Below, piece after piece: positions 7,358 to 15,291 of a stretch of 22,070 nucleotides of DNA. Numbering within the stretch: the stretch's first letter is position 1; each line of letters starts with the position of its first letter. Position numbers and translations under genes: made by a program. This DNA is from JBCBJZ01 sp038522635 (GTDB lineage Bacteria > Pseudomonadota > Alphaproteobacteria > Rhizobiales > Hyphomicrobiaceae): NCBI GenBank assembly GCA_038522635.1, contig JBCBJZ010000052.1:1-22070 (forward strand). Reading direction: 5' to 3'. The notes beneath the pieces were generated by a model, which was not told where the DNA came from, did not search any database, and saw only the letters and a program-made list of their open reading frames with translations.

Positions 7358-10177
7358 ATGCCAGGACTGGCGGCTAACGCGCGCATCGCGGTGCTGGGCG
7401 GTGGCCCCGCGGGACTCTACGTTGCGACGCTGATCAAACGGCGCATGCGCGAGGCGCACGTCGCCGTCTTCGAACAAAATCCGGCCGATGCCACCTTCGG
7501 CTTTGGCGTGGTGTTCTCCGACCAGGCGTTGGCGTTTCTGAACGCCGATGATACCGAAACCGCACGCGCGATCGCGCCGGCGATGGAAACCTGGTCTGAC
7601 ATGACGTTGGTGCACCGCGGTGAAACGGTGACGTTGGACGGCGTTGGGTTTTCGTCAATCGGGCGCTTGGCGTTGCTGCAGATGTTGCAGGCGCGCGCGG
7701 CCGATGTGGGCGTGACGCTGCACTACGATACGCCGGTCACCAGCCTTGATCTGTTCGCAAGCGATGATCTGATCATCGGGGCGGACGGCGTGAATTCGCT
7801 GGTGCGACGCACGCATGAAGCGGCGTTCGCGCCAACGCTTGGCTGGCTTGCGAACAAGTTCGTCTGGTACGGCACGGCCAAGCCGTTCGACACCCTCACC
7901 CAGACGTTCGTGGAGACACCATGGGGCGCCTTTAACGCCCACCACTACCGTTACGCGCCTGACGCGAGTACCTTCATCGTCGAATGTCAGCCCGACACCT
8001 GGGCGCGTGCGGGCTTTGAAGCGCTCGATGCGGACGCGACAAAGGCGCGGTGTGAAACGATCTTCGCCGACACGCTTGAGGGTCATGCGCTGCTGACGAA
8101 CAAGTCGGTATGGCGCAATTTCCCGCAGTTGATGACGCGCACCTGGCACCACGGCAACCGCGTGTTGCTGGGCGACGCGCTGCATACTGCGCATTTCTCG
8201 ATTGGATCAGGCACGCGCATGGCGCTCGAAGATGCGTTGGCGCTGGATAAGGCGCTTGCGGATCTGGGGGGCCACGACCTTGAGGGCGCGTTGGCGCAGT
8301 ATCAGGCGTCGCGCCAACCGATCGTTGAAAAGATCGTCAACGCCGCTCAGACGAGCGCGCGTTGGTACGAGCGGTTTGACGAAAAGATGCGCCTTGATCC
8401 GCTCGATTTCGGCTTCGACTACATCACGCGATCGGGCCGCATCGACTTGGCGCGCCTGCGCTCGATCGCACCGGGCTTCATGGCGCGCTATGAGGCGGCC
8501 GCACCTGCGCGGATCGATGACCCGGTGGCGGCCGCCACGCCAGGTGCGCTGGAGATCGGCTTTGACGCCACGCAGCACACCAACGCCGCCGCGATCCTCT
8601 TTGATAATCTCAAAATCGGCAACAGCCATCGCCCCGCGTTGCATGGGCCGGCCGGCACGCTGACCTATGCCGCGCTGTGTGCCTTTGCGAGCCGTTATGC
8701 CAACGCGTTGCGCGGCGCCGGTTTGGCGCGAGGCGACCGCGTGATCCTGTTCCTCGACGATACGCCCAGTTGCGTCGCAGCCTTCTTCGGTGCGCTGCGC
8801 GCGGGCTTCGTCCCGGTGGTGCTGAACACGCTGACGCCGCCTGAGCTGTTGGCGTTCTACCTTGAAGATAGCGCAGCAAAGGTTGCGATCGTGGAGGGGG
8901 CGTTCGCGCCCGCGTTCAACGGCGAGACGGTTGAGGGCAGCTCGCTTGAAACGCTGATCATCGCCAACGGGGAGGCCGCAGCCCTTGCGCTTTCCGCCGA
9001 CGCCCTCACCGATGCCGCCATCGAAAGCGATGCCGCGTGCCCGCAGGTGCTGAGCGAAGCAGCCTTCCTGGAGGGCCACGCGACAAGCGCCGTTGCCGCG
9101 CCCACACGCCACGACGATATGGCCTTCTGGCTCTACTCCTCAGGCTCGACCGGGCGGCCCAAGGGCATCGTCCACCTGCACCACGACATGGCCTACACGG
9201 CGCAAAGCTACGCGGCTCACGTGCTCAAGCTGACGCGTGATGACATTTGCTATTCGCCGCCGAAGATCTTCTTCGCTTACGGCCTTGGAAACACGCTGAC
9301 GTTCCCCTTCAGCGTCGGTGCGGCCAGCGTGTTGATGCCGGGCCAACCGCGCGCGCCAGCAGTCTTGGACGCGATCGAGACCTACCGGCCGACCGTGTTT
9401 TTCGCGCTGCCTACGCTTTATACGGCGCTCGCGCAGGCGGCCGGCGGCGACACGCACGACCTCACAAGCCTGCGCCTTTCGATCTCGGCGGCGGAGATCC
9501 TGAGCCCCGAAATCACGCAGGCTTGGCGCGCACGCACGGGGCTCAGCCCAATCGAAGGGCTGGGCTCGACCGAGCTGCTCCACATCTACCTCTCCAACAC
9601 GGCTGAGCGCCAAAAGGCAGGCGCTGCGGGCGTGCGCGTCCCAGGCTACGAGGTCGAACTGCGCGATGGTGAGGGTCAGCCGGTCGGCGATGGCGAAGAA
9701 GGGATTTTATGGGTGCGCGGGCACTCAAGCGCGCCGCTCTATTGGAACCGGCCCGACAAAACGGCTGAAACGATGCGCGGCGACTGGATCTATACAGGCG
9801 ATCGTTTCGTGCGCGACGAAGACGGTTTCCACTTCTTCAAGGGCCGGGCGGATGATCTGGTGAAGGTCAGTGGCCAGTGGGTGTATCCGCTCGAAGTGGA
9901 GCAATGCCTGGCGACGCATCCCGACGTGATCGAATGCGCGGTGGCCGCCTATCAGATGCCTGATCAGCGGATGAGTTTGCGCGCCTACGTGGCGCTGAAG
10001 GGCGGCGAGCCGGCCAACGAAGGCGAGACCACGCGCGCGCTGCAGGCGTTCGTCAAAACGGGGCTGCTGCCCTACAAGTACCCGCGCGACATCGTCTACC
10101 TTCGGACCCTGCCGAAGACCGGAACTGGGAAACTGGATCGCCAACGCCTTGCCGCGCTGAGCGCTGGCAGCACTTGA
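7358..10177 (+). CDS. Fused salicylyl-CoA 5-hydroxylase-like FAD monooxygenase / benzoate-type CoA ligase
   Basis: A single open frame of 939 residues joining two normally separate enzymes. The N-terminal part (about 1-385) is an FAD monooxygenase of the salicylyl-CoA 5-hydroxylase / anthraniloyl-CoA monooxygenase type. It shows IAVLGGGPAGLY near 11-22, FGFGVVFSDQAL, IIGADGVNS and the distal flavin motif GDALHTAHFSIGSGTRMALE (about 273-292). After a linker (about 385-415) comes an AMP-forming aryl-CoA ligase. It has SSGSTGRPKGIVHLHHD (about 594-610), FALPTLYTAL, YTGDRF and the C-terminal LPKTGTGKLDRQ with the adenylation Lys. Probable role: activate salicylate (or a close 2-substituted benzoate) to its CoA ester and hydroxylate that ester. 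The gentisate dioxygenase next door favours salicylate. An upstream ATG at 7340 is possible but lacks a good ribosome site; the ATG at 7358 follows GAGAGGG. Substrate not proven; 2-aminobenzoate is the main alternative. Confidence 0.85.
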   Translation: MPGLAANARIAVLGGGPAGLYVATLIKRRMREAHVAVFEQNPADATFGFGVVFSDQALAFLNADDTETARAIAPAMETWSDMTLVHRGETVTLDGVGFSSIGRLALLQMLQARAADVGVTLHYDTPVTSLDLFASDDLIIGADGVNSLVRRTHEAAFAPTLGWLANKFVWYGTAKPFDTLTQTFVETPWGAFNAHHYRYAPDASTFIVECQPDTWARAGFEALDADATKARCETIFADTLEGHALLTNKSVWRNFPQLMTRTWHHGNRVLLGDALHTAHFSIGSGTRMALEDALALDKALADLGGHDLEGALAQYQASRQPIVEKIVNAAQTSARWYERFDEKMRLDPLDFGFDYITRSGRIDLARLRSIAPGFMARYEAAAPARIDDPVAAATPGALEIGFDATQHTNAAAILFDNLKIGNSHRPALHGPAGTLTYAALCAFASRYANALRGAGLARGDRVILFLDDTPSCVAAFFGALRAGFVPVVLNTLTPPELLAFYLEDSAAKVAIVEGAFAPAFNGETVEGSSLETLIIANGEAAALALSADALTDAAIESDAACPQVLSEAAFLEGHATSAVAAPTRHDDMAFWLYSSGSTGRPKGIVHLHHDMAYTAQSYAAHVLKLTRDDICYSPPKIFFAYGLGNTLTFPFSVGAASVLMPGQPRAPAVLDAIETYRPTVFFALPTLYTALAQAAGGDTHDLTSLRLSISAAEILSPEITQAWRARTGLSPIEGLGSTELLHIYLSNTAERQKAGAAGVRVPGYEVELRDGEGQPVGDGEEGILWVRGHSSAPLYWNRPDKTAETMRGDWIYTGDRFVRDEDGFHFFKGRADDLVKVSGQWVYPLEVEQCLATHPDVIECAVAAYQMPDQRMSLRAYVALKGGEPANEGETTRALQAFVKTGLLPYKYPRDIVYLRTLPKTGTGKLDRQRLAALSAGST

Positions 10178-10203
10178 AGCCGACCGACCTTGGAGAGCTT
10201 GCG

Positions 10204-11247
10204 ATGGAACATGCGCCCGCTGAAACGCCCGAACGCCGCGCGTTCTACGACCGCATCGACACCAAGAATCTGACGCCGCTTTGGGCGGTCATGGCGTCGA
10301 TGATCACGCCCGAGCCACGCAGCGGGTGTGTGCCGGCCGTGTGGTCGTATCGCGACGTGCGCGAAGCCTTGATGGAAGCTGGCGGGCTGATCACCGCGAA
10401 GGAGGCCGAACGGCGCGTGTTGATCCTCGAAAATCCGGGGCTGCGGGGCCAGTCGCGCATCACCACGTCACTCTACGCCGGCATCCAACTCGTGCTCCCC
10501 GGCGAAGTGGCGCCCGCCCACCGGCACACACAGTCAGCGCTGCGCTTCGTCCTTGAGGGAGAGGGTGCCCATACCGCCGTCGATGGCGAGAAGACGATCA
10601 TGCGCTACGGCGACTTCGTCATCACGCCGCAGATGGCCTGGCACGACCACGGCAACGAAACCGACGACGCGATGCTTTGGCTCGACGGCCTCGATATCCC
10701 GCTGGTCTCGATGCTGGACGCCTCGTTCGCAGAACCTCTCGCGCAGGACGAGCAGCCGATCACGCGGGCCACCGGGCACTCGTATGCGGCCTACGGGCAC
10801 AACCTGATGCCCATTGACGCCTCACGCCGCAGCGTGGTGAGCCCGGTCTTTAACTACCCCTATGAGCATGCGCGCGGTGCCTTGGAAACGTTGAAACGCG
10901 ATGCCCCGCTTGATCCGTGTCATGGGCTCAAGATGCGTTACACGAATCCGTTGAACGGCGACTGGGCGATGCCGACGATCGGCACCTGTTTGCAGTTGCT
11001 ACCCGCCGGGTTCACCACGAGCACCTACCGCGCGACCGATGCGACGATCTTCACCTGTGTCGAGGGCGAGGGGGAAACCCGCGTCGGCGCTGATGTGTTG
11101 CGGTGGGGACCGCGCGACATCTTCGTGGTGCCGAGTTGGCAGCCGGTGGTCCATGCCGCGACGTCAGAAACGGTGCTGTTCAGCTACTCCGATCGTCCGG
11201 TGCAGGAGAAGTTGGGCCTTCACCGTGAGGACCGCGGTAACGCATAG
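10204..11247 (+). CDS. gtdA: Gentisate 1,2-dioxygenase
   Basis: Bicupin, Fe(II)-dependent ring-cleavage enzyme of 347 residues that opens gentisate to maleylpyruvate using O2. The N-terminal region has the conserved FYDRIDTKNLTPLW stretch. The first cupin carries PAHRHTQSALRFVLEGEG with His106 and His108, and WHDHGN with His147 and His149, the expected iron-ligand pattern. The second cupin (about 230-330) has FTCVEGEGETRV and RDIFVVPSWQPVVH. The ATG at 10204 is chosen because GGAG lies 9 bases upstream. An in-frame TTG at 10174 overlaps the preceding stop and is less likely. It is 26 bases downstream of the hydroxylase/ligase fusion, surely co-transcribed, which points that fusion toward making gentisate. 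Confidence 0.93.
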   Translation: MEHAPAETPERRAFYDRIDTKNLTPLWAVMASMITPEPRSGCVPAVWSYRDVREALMEAGGLITAKEAERRVLILENPGLRGQSRITTSLYAGIQLVLPGEVAPAHRHTQSALRFVLEGEGAHTAVDGEKTIMRYGDFVITPQMAWHDHGNETDDAMLWLDGLDIPLVSMLDASFAEPLAQDEQPITRATGHSYAAYGHNLMPIDASRRSVVSPVFNYPYEHARGALETLKRDAPLDPCHGLKMRYTNPLNGDWAMPTIGTCLQLLPAGFTTSTYRATDATIFTCVEGEGETRVGADVLRWGPRDIFVVPSWQPVVHAATSETVLFSYSDRPVQEKLGLHREDRGNA

Positions 11248-11302
11248 ATCATCTCAGCGATTGATCGGGATCACCAGAGGTGAGCTCGAGATCGACCAAA
11301 GA

Positions 11303-11327
11303 TGATCTGCATGTAACGTGCAGATCA
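11303..11327. terminator. Perfect 9-bp inverted repeat between convergent genes
   Basis: TGATCTGCA (11303-11311) and TGCAGATCA (11319-11327) flank a 7-base loop. Position between the converging gentisate dioxygenase and M50 genes suggests a bidirectional transcription stop. There is no strong T-run on either side, so a protein-binding site cannot be excluded. Confidence 0.5.
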
Positions 11328-11329
11328 GA

Positions 11330-11354
11330 TTCGCTTCAGTTCGAAGCAGAACCG
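11330..11354 (+). repeat. Intergenic hairpin element, copy 1
   Basis: A 25-base element starting TTCGCTTCAG and ending GAACCG that folds as GCTTC/GAAGC around a 5-base loop, with an outer TTC/GAA stem interrupted by one unpaired A. It matches the minus strand of 18225-18249 at 22 of 25 positions, all differences being transitions. The bulged-purine layout is kept in both. Likely a REP-like dispersed element, perhaps assisting termination of the convergent genes. Confidence 0.55.
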
Positions 11355-11360
11355 GTTCAC

Positions 11361-13538
11361 TCAGATGCCGCTCTCGCGCACCAAAACGCGCATGACCTGA
11401 CGCCAGGCGCGGGCGGCGAAACTCTCGGGCTTGCCGCGCAACAACACCACCCCGCGGTCGACGCGCCCCGGTGCCTGACCCTCCACCGCAAAGCGTGCGC
11501 GGTACACCGCGCCGTTCGGCTTCAGCACGCCGTCAGCGTCCGGCGTCACCGCGATCGGCCCGCCGTAGTTCGAAGCAAGGTAAGGCTCTTCCAGCGCTTT
11601 CGCGCCCGCATAGGCGACGTCGATCAGGCGGATGTCGCGTGCGGCGGCCAGCGGGTCATCCGGGATGAAGCGACCGACCGCATTGGCCTCAACCTTCCAA
11701 AGATCATCCTCCGCCACGTAGCCGCGCAAATGCGCTTGTTGCGGTGCGACCACGCGCAACAGCCGCGTCTTGCGGTCAAGCCAACGGCCCGCATGCAAAT
11801 CGGGCAGCATGTCCCGCACCACGCCGTCAAACGCGGCACGCAGCTCCAGTTGCTCCGCTTCCCGGGCGAGGCCGCGAGCACGTGCCTGGGCGGCCTGTAG
11901 TTCACGCGTGATGATGAGTGCTTGATCACGCTCTTTGTCGTCGGCGGCAAGACGGGCCAACCGCGCTTTGAGCAGCGCGATCTGCACCGCGTTGCGCTCT
12001 TGCTCGTGGCGCAATGCGGGCGCTTCGAGAACGGCGAGCAGCGCGCCACTGCGCACGCGTTGACCGTTGCGAACGGCGACTTCGGTGACGCGGGCCGGCC
12101 GTGGCGCGTGCAGTTTTTGCTCCTGCGCAGCGATGAAGATGGCGGGCGCCACGATGCGTCCCTGCCAGGGTATGACAGCGAGTGCCACAAGCGTTGCGGC
12201 CACCCCCGCCGTCACCAAGCTGCGCGAGCGCTTCACGATCAAGGCGCGCATGGCCCACCACTCCTTTATCTCGCGCCAGATCGGAAGCGCGATGAACCAG
12301 GCGATCTCGATGACGAACAAGATCACGCCCAACACCTTGAAAAACATATAATAAACGAGCAGCGCGATCCCCAGGAACAAGAAGAAGCGGTAGATCCACA
12401 CGCCGAACGCATAGGCCACGAGCCAGCGCCGCCTGGCGGCACTTGTCGGCTCAGGCGGGGGCGCGCCCAGGCCGAACAGCGTCTCGCGCAGCCACCACCG
12501 CCCGAACGCGAACGAACGGTTTTGCAGGTTCGCGATGCCCCAGCTATCGGCCAGCAGGTGGTAACCATCAAAGCGCATGAAGGGGTTGAGGTTGACCAAC
12601 AGCGACAGCGCCCAACTCGACGTCGCGAGCACGAACGCGATCGAGCGCAACGGCCCATCGGGCAGGAACGCCCAGGCGCAGGTCGCCAACCCGGCGATGA
12701 CAAGTTCGACCATGATGCCGGCGCCATCGATCGTCAGCCGCTCGCGACGTCTGCGCAGACGCCACGCATCGGAAACGTCGGTGTAAAGCATCGGCATCAA
12801 CACCATAAAGGCGATGCCCATGGTGTTGACGCGCACCCGATGGCGGGCGGCCGCGTAGGCGTGGCCGAGTTCGTGCAGCGCCTTGATAAGGACGAGGCTC
12901 GCCGCGTAAGCCGCTGCGCCTTGCAGAGAGAAAAAGTGCAGGAACGTCGCCGCGAACGCATCGAACTGGCGCGACACCAGATAGAGGCCGAGCGCGGTGA
13001 TGAGCGCGTAGGCGATGAGGGCTGCCCGCGACCACAGCGGCGCGACCAACGGCAAAGTCGCGCGCAGGAAACCGTCGGGTCGCACCAGCGGCACACGGAA
13101 GAAGAGGTAGCCGTGAATGACGCGTGCCAGCCAGGTCTTATCGGCGGCGGCTTCCTGTTTGACGTAGGCTTGGAAGTCGCCTCCGGCGGGCTCATCGGTG
13201 AGCGAACTTGCGTACAAGAACTCGAGCACCGCCGTCACATCATCGAGGGTGACGGGTCCGTGTCCGGGCGCGTTGAGGCGTGTCAGAAGCGTCTCGGCCG
13301 GAACCGCGTCCCACGCCAACACGATCGCTGCCGAAGGGCCAGACAGCGAAAAGTAGCGATGGCGCACGGGATCGTAGATCAGCCAGGTGGGTGCGCCATC
13401 GGGCGTTGGCGCACCGCGCAGCAGTTGCAGATCCTGGCGCAGTTGGGGCAGCGGTACGGCAGGCGCAGCGGGCGCGGCGGCTTCAGGTGCGGCGGCCTCA
13501 GGCGGGGCGGGTTCACCTTTCGAGGGTGTCGAAGCCAT
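11361..13538 (-). CDS. M50 (site-2-protease-like) membrane metalloprotease fused to a HlyD-type adaptor region
   Basis: About 725-residue polytopic inner-membrane protein. An Ala/Pro-rich N-terminus (1-30) is followed by a PqqD-like cytoplasmic domain (about 45-118, with WLIYDPVRHRYFSLSG). Around eight hydrophobic segments follow (near 170-190, 208-226, 240-256, 277-294, 300-317, 373-397, 399-421, 443-458). The zinc motif HELGH (His222, Glu223, His226) lies in the second segment; the third ligand Asp is in NPFMRFDGYH (about 324). The C-terminal periplasmic part (460-725) has a lipoyl-like half (RVTEVAVRNGQRVRSGALL), a coiled coil (about 508-565) and the returning half (LRAAFDGVVRDM). This is known as the 'peptide zinc metalloprotease / HlyD' architecture. 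The GTG at 13541 directly precedes the ATG chosen here. It is last in the operon, 13 bases after the GAF-HlyD gene. Whether it cleaves or only transports is unknown. Confidence 0.88.
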   Translation of the reverse strand: MASTPSKGEPAPPEAAAPEAAAPAAPAVPLPQLRQDLQLLRGAPTPDGAPTWLIYDPVRHRYFSLSGPSAAIVLAWDAVPAETLLTRLNAPGHGPVTLDDVTAVLEFLYASSLTDEPAGGDFQAYVKQEAAADKTWLARVIHGYLFFRVPLVRPDGFLRATLPLVAPLWSRAALIAYALITALGLYLVSRQFDAFAATFLHFFSLQGAAAYAASLVLIKALHELGHAYAAARHRVRVNTMGIAFMVLMPMLYTDVSDAWRLRRRRERLTIDGAGIMVELVIAGLATCAWAFLPDGPLRSIAFVLATSSWALSLLVNLNPFMRFDGYHLLADSWGIANLQNRSFAFGRWWLRETLFGLGAPPPEPTSAARRRWLVAYAFGVWIYRFFLFLGIALLVYYMFFKVLGVILFVIEIAWFIALPIWREIKEWWAMRALIVKRSRSLVTAGVAATLVALAVIPWQGRIVAPAIFIAAQEQKLHAPRPARVTEVAVRNGQRVRSGALLAVLEAPALRHEQERNAVQIALLKARLARLAADDKERDQALIITRELQAAQARARGLAREAEQLELRAAFDGVVRDMLPDLHAGRWLDRKTRLLRVVAPQQAHLRGYVAEDDLWKVEANAVGRFIPDDPLAAARDIRLIDVAYAGAKALEEPYLASNYGGPIAVTPDADGVLKPNGAVYRARFAVEGQAPGRVDRGVVLLRGKPESFAARAWRQVMRVLVRESGI

Positions 13539-13551
13539 CACGTCTGCGGCC

Positions 13552-15270
13552 TCAGAGCCCGAGGTATTGTCGGGTCGCGGCTAACGGGCGGCGCAGCAGG
13601 AAGAACGCGAGCGGTACCGTTTCGCCGAAGACTTGCGCTGTACCGCGTGCGCCGATGCGCGGGTTCGCGGCCGGCGACGGGGCCGTCGCACTGGCGTTGT
13701 CGATGCCGGTCGGCTTGCGCACCGTATCAGCGGGCGGCGTGCTCGGCTTGGCTAGCGACCGGGGCTGGTCGAACCTAGCCCGCAAGTCATAGATCAGACG
13801 GTCCGCGCCCTGGCGTTCAGCCTGGTAGGCGCCGCGGGTGATGTGGGCATCGCGCGCCTGCAACGGGTTTGAATCGAGAAACAACCGCACCTTGGCGCCG
13901 TTCTGCAGCACAATCGCATCGGCCACGGGCAGGTCGATCTTGACGCGCACCCGCTGGGGATCGGCAATGCGCATGATCTGTTCACCCGTCGCCACCGGAC
14001 GCCCCTTCCAGCGATCAGCGCCGGGGAAAATCAGCAAGCCGTCGCGTGGCGCGCGCACCACCGCTTTTGAAAGCAGATCTTGCGCGTAGGCCTGCTCAGC
14101 CTGCTTCAGCGCAAGTTCCGCGCGCACGATGGGCAGTTCGTGACGTGCCTGCTTATCGAAGATCGCCGCTTGCTGGAGACGCCGGTGGCGCGCTTGCGCA
14201 ACCCTGACCTCCTGCACCGCGAGCTCATGCTTGTTGCGCAGCGTCGTGTCATCGAACCGGAAGAGGACGTCGCCCGCCTTCACGACCGTGTTCGGTTTGG
14301 CGACAATGGTTTCGATCACGCCTTCGATCGGGGCTGCCACGACGAACGGGTCGTGGGCCACAACTTCGGCCGGCGCGAGCGTTGTCAACGGTACAGGCAG
14401 TGCCAGCGCCAGCACCGCTGCCAGCGCGAGCCCGCGCAACGCCCAGCGTCGCCAGGCCCGACGCGGCTTCACCTGGGCGCGGCCCTTAAGAGCTGCAAGC
14501 GCATGCACGTAGAGCTGCGCCTGGCGCGCTGTGATACGCGCGTTGGCCTCCGACCAGGAGCCTTCACGGGCCTGCAGCAGGCCGCCGATGACGGCGCCAT
14601 CGTGGCCGGTGAGCGGCTGCCAGTGCAGGAACCTGAAGGGGTAGCTTTGTGCCTCCGCTCCGCCCGCGTCGCTCAGGTCTTCAGGCGTGAGCGCACATGA
14701 CGTTTCGATCGCGCCCGTGTTCGCGAGCCGATCGATGCCGCGCTCGATCATGCGCACCAACGGCGTGTCTTTGTCGACCGCTGCCATGCTCGAGATCGCT
14801 TCGACCCGATAGCGGCGAGCGTGACGTCGTTTGATCACGAAGATCTGACGCGCGCCCGTTAGCTTGCGCGTCTCGTTGGCGGCGAAGTGCCAGAGCTCGC
14901 GCTCACTTGCCAACCCGCGCAGGCCCTCATCAAGGGCGAGCAGGAGTTCAAGGCCCGCACGCGCCGGCGCGGCCGAAGCCCCATCAACAGGACGCGGTCC
15001 CGGCGGACGTGTTTGTGGGGTCTCGGCATTCGCGGCAGCTTGCCGCGAAGCGTCCCCAGTTTGGGCTGGAGCAGCAGGTTGCGTTGCACCCGCAGGCCGC
15101 GCTGCGAAGTCTTGGCCTGACCCGGCCTGTACAGTCTGTGACTGCGCGGGCCCCGACGCGGACGCCGCCGCACGCAGAGGCGTGACGACGGCGGCTTCAC
15201 GCTTCGTCTTTGGCGCAACAGCCAACCCTCCCCGGGCCGGCCGCCCCTCAGGCTGCTTTAGCGCAGACAT
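13552..15270 (-). CDS. HlyD-family adaptor with an N-terminal GAF domain
   Basis: A 572-residue protein with an unusual front end. Residues 1-105 are Ala/Pro/Gln-rich and probably disordered. About 107-262 is a GAF-type sensory domain (LLLALDEGLRGLASERELWHF onward to ARITARQAQLYVHALAAL). A single membrane segment (about 277-297) follows, then a periplasmic adaptor: lipoyl half (VVAAPIEGVIETIVAKPNTV, 310-329), coiled coil (about 342-400), returning half (AVVRAPRDGLLIF) and beta-barrel. The arrangement puts the GAF domain in the cytoplasm and the adaptor in the periplasm. The GAF ligand cannot be told from sequence. AAGGA lies 5-7 bases before the ATG at 15270. The gene starts 21 bases after the preceding adaptor stop, so all are one operon. 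Confidence 0.87.
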   Translation of the reverse strand: MSALKQPEGRPARGGLAVAPKTKREAAVVTPLRAAASASGPAQSQTVQAGSGQDFAARPAGATQPAAPAQTGDASRQAAANAETPQTRPPGPRPVDGASAAPARAGLELLLALDEGLRGLASERELWHFAANETRKLTGARQIFVIKRRHARRYRVEAISSMAAVDKDTPLVRMIERGIDRLANTGAIETSCALTPEDLSDAGGAEAQSYPFRFLHWQPLTGHDGAVIGGLLQAREGSWSEANARITARQAQLYVHALAALKGRAQVKPRRAWRRWALRGLALAAVLALALPVPLTTLAPAEVVAHDPFVVAAPIEGVIETIVAKPNTVVKAGDVLFRFDDTTLRNKHELAVQEVRVAQARHRRLQQAAIFDKQARHELPIVRAELALKQAEQAYAQDLLSKAVVRAPRDGLLIFPGADRWKGRPVATGEQIMRIADPQRVRVKIDLPVADAIVLQNGAKVRLFLDSNPLQARDAHITRGAYQAERQGADRLIYDLRARFDQPRSLAKPSTPPADTVRKPTGIDNASATAPSPAANPRIGARGTAQVFGETVPLAFFLLRRPLAATRQYLGL

Positions 15271-15291
15271 GGACGTCCTTCAGGTGGTGGT

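Noticed and set aside
11922..13778. 618-residue open frame on the plus strand opposite the M50-HlyD gene
   Set aside because: Shadow frame produced by GC-biased codons of the real gene. Composition is Arg/Gln/His-rich with no domain, and it runs across the junction of two real genes.
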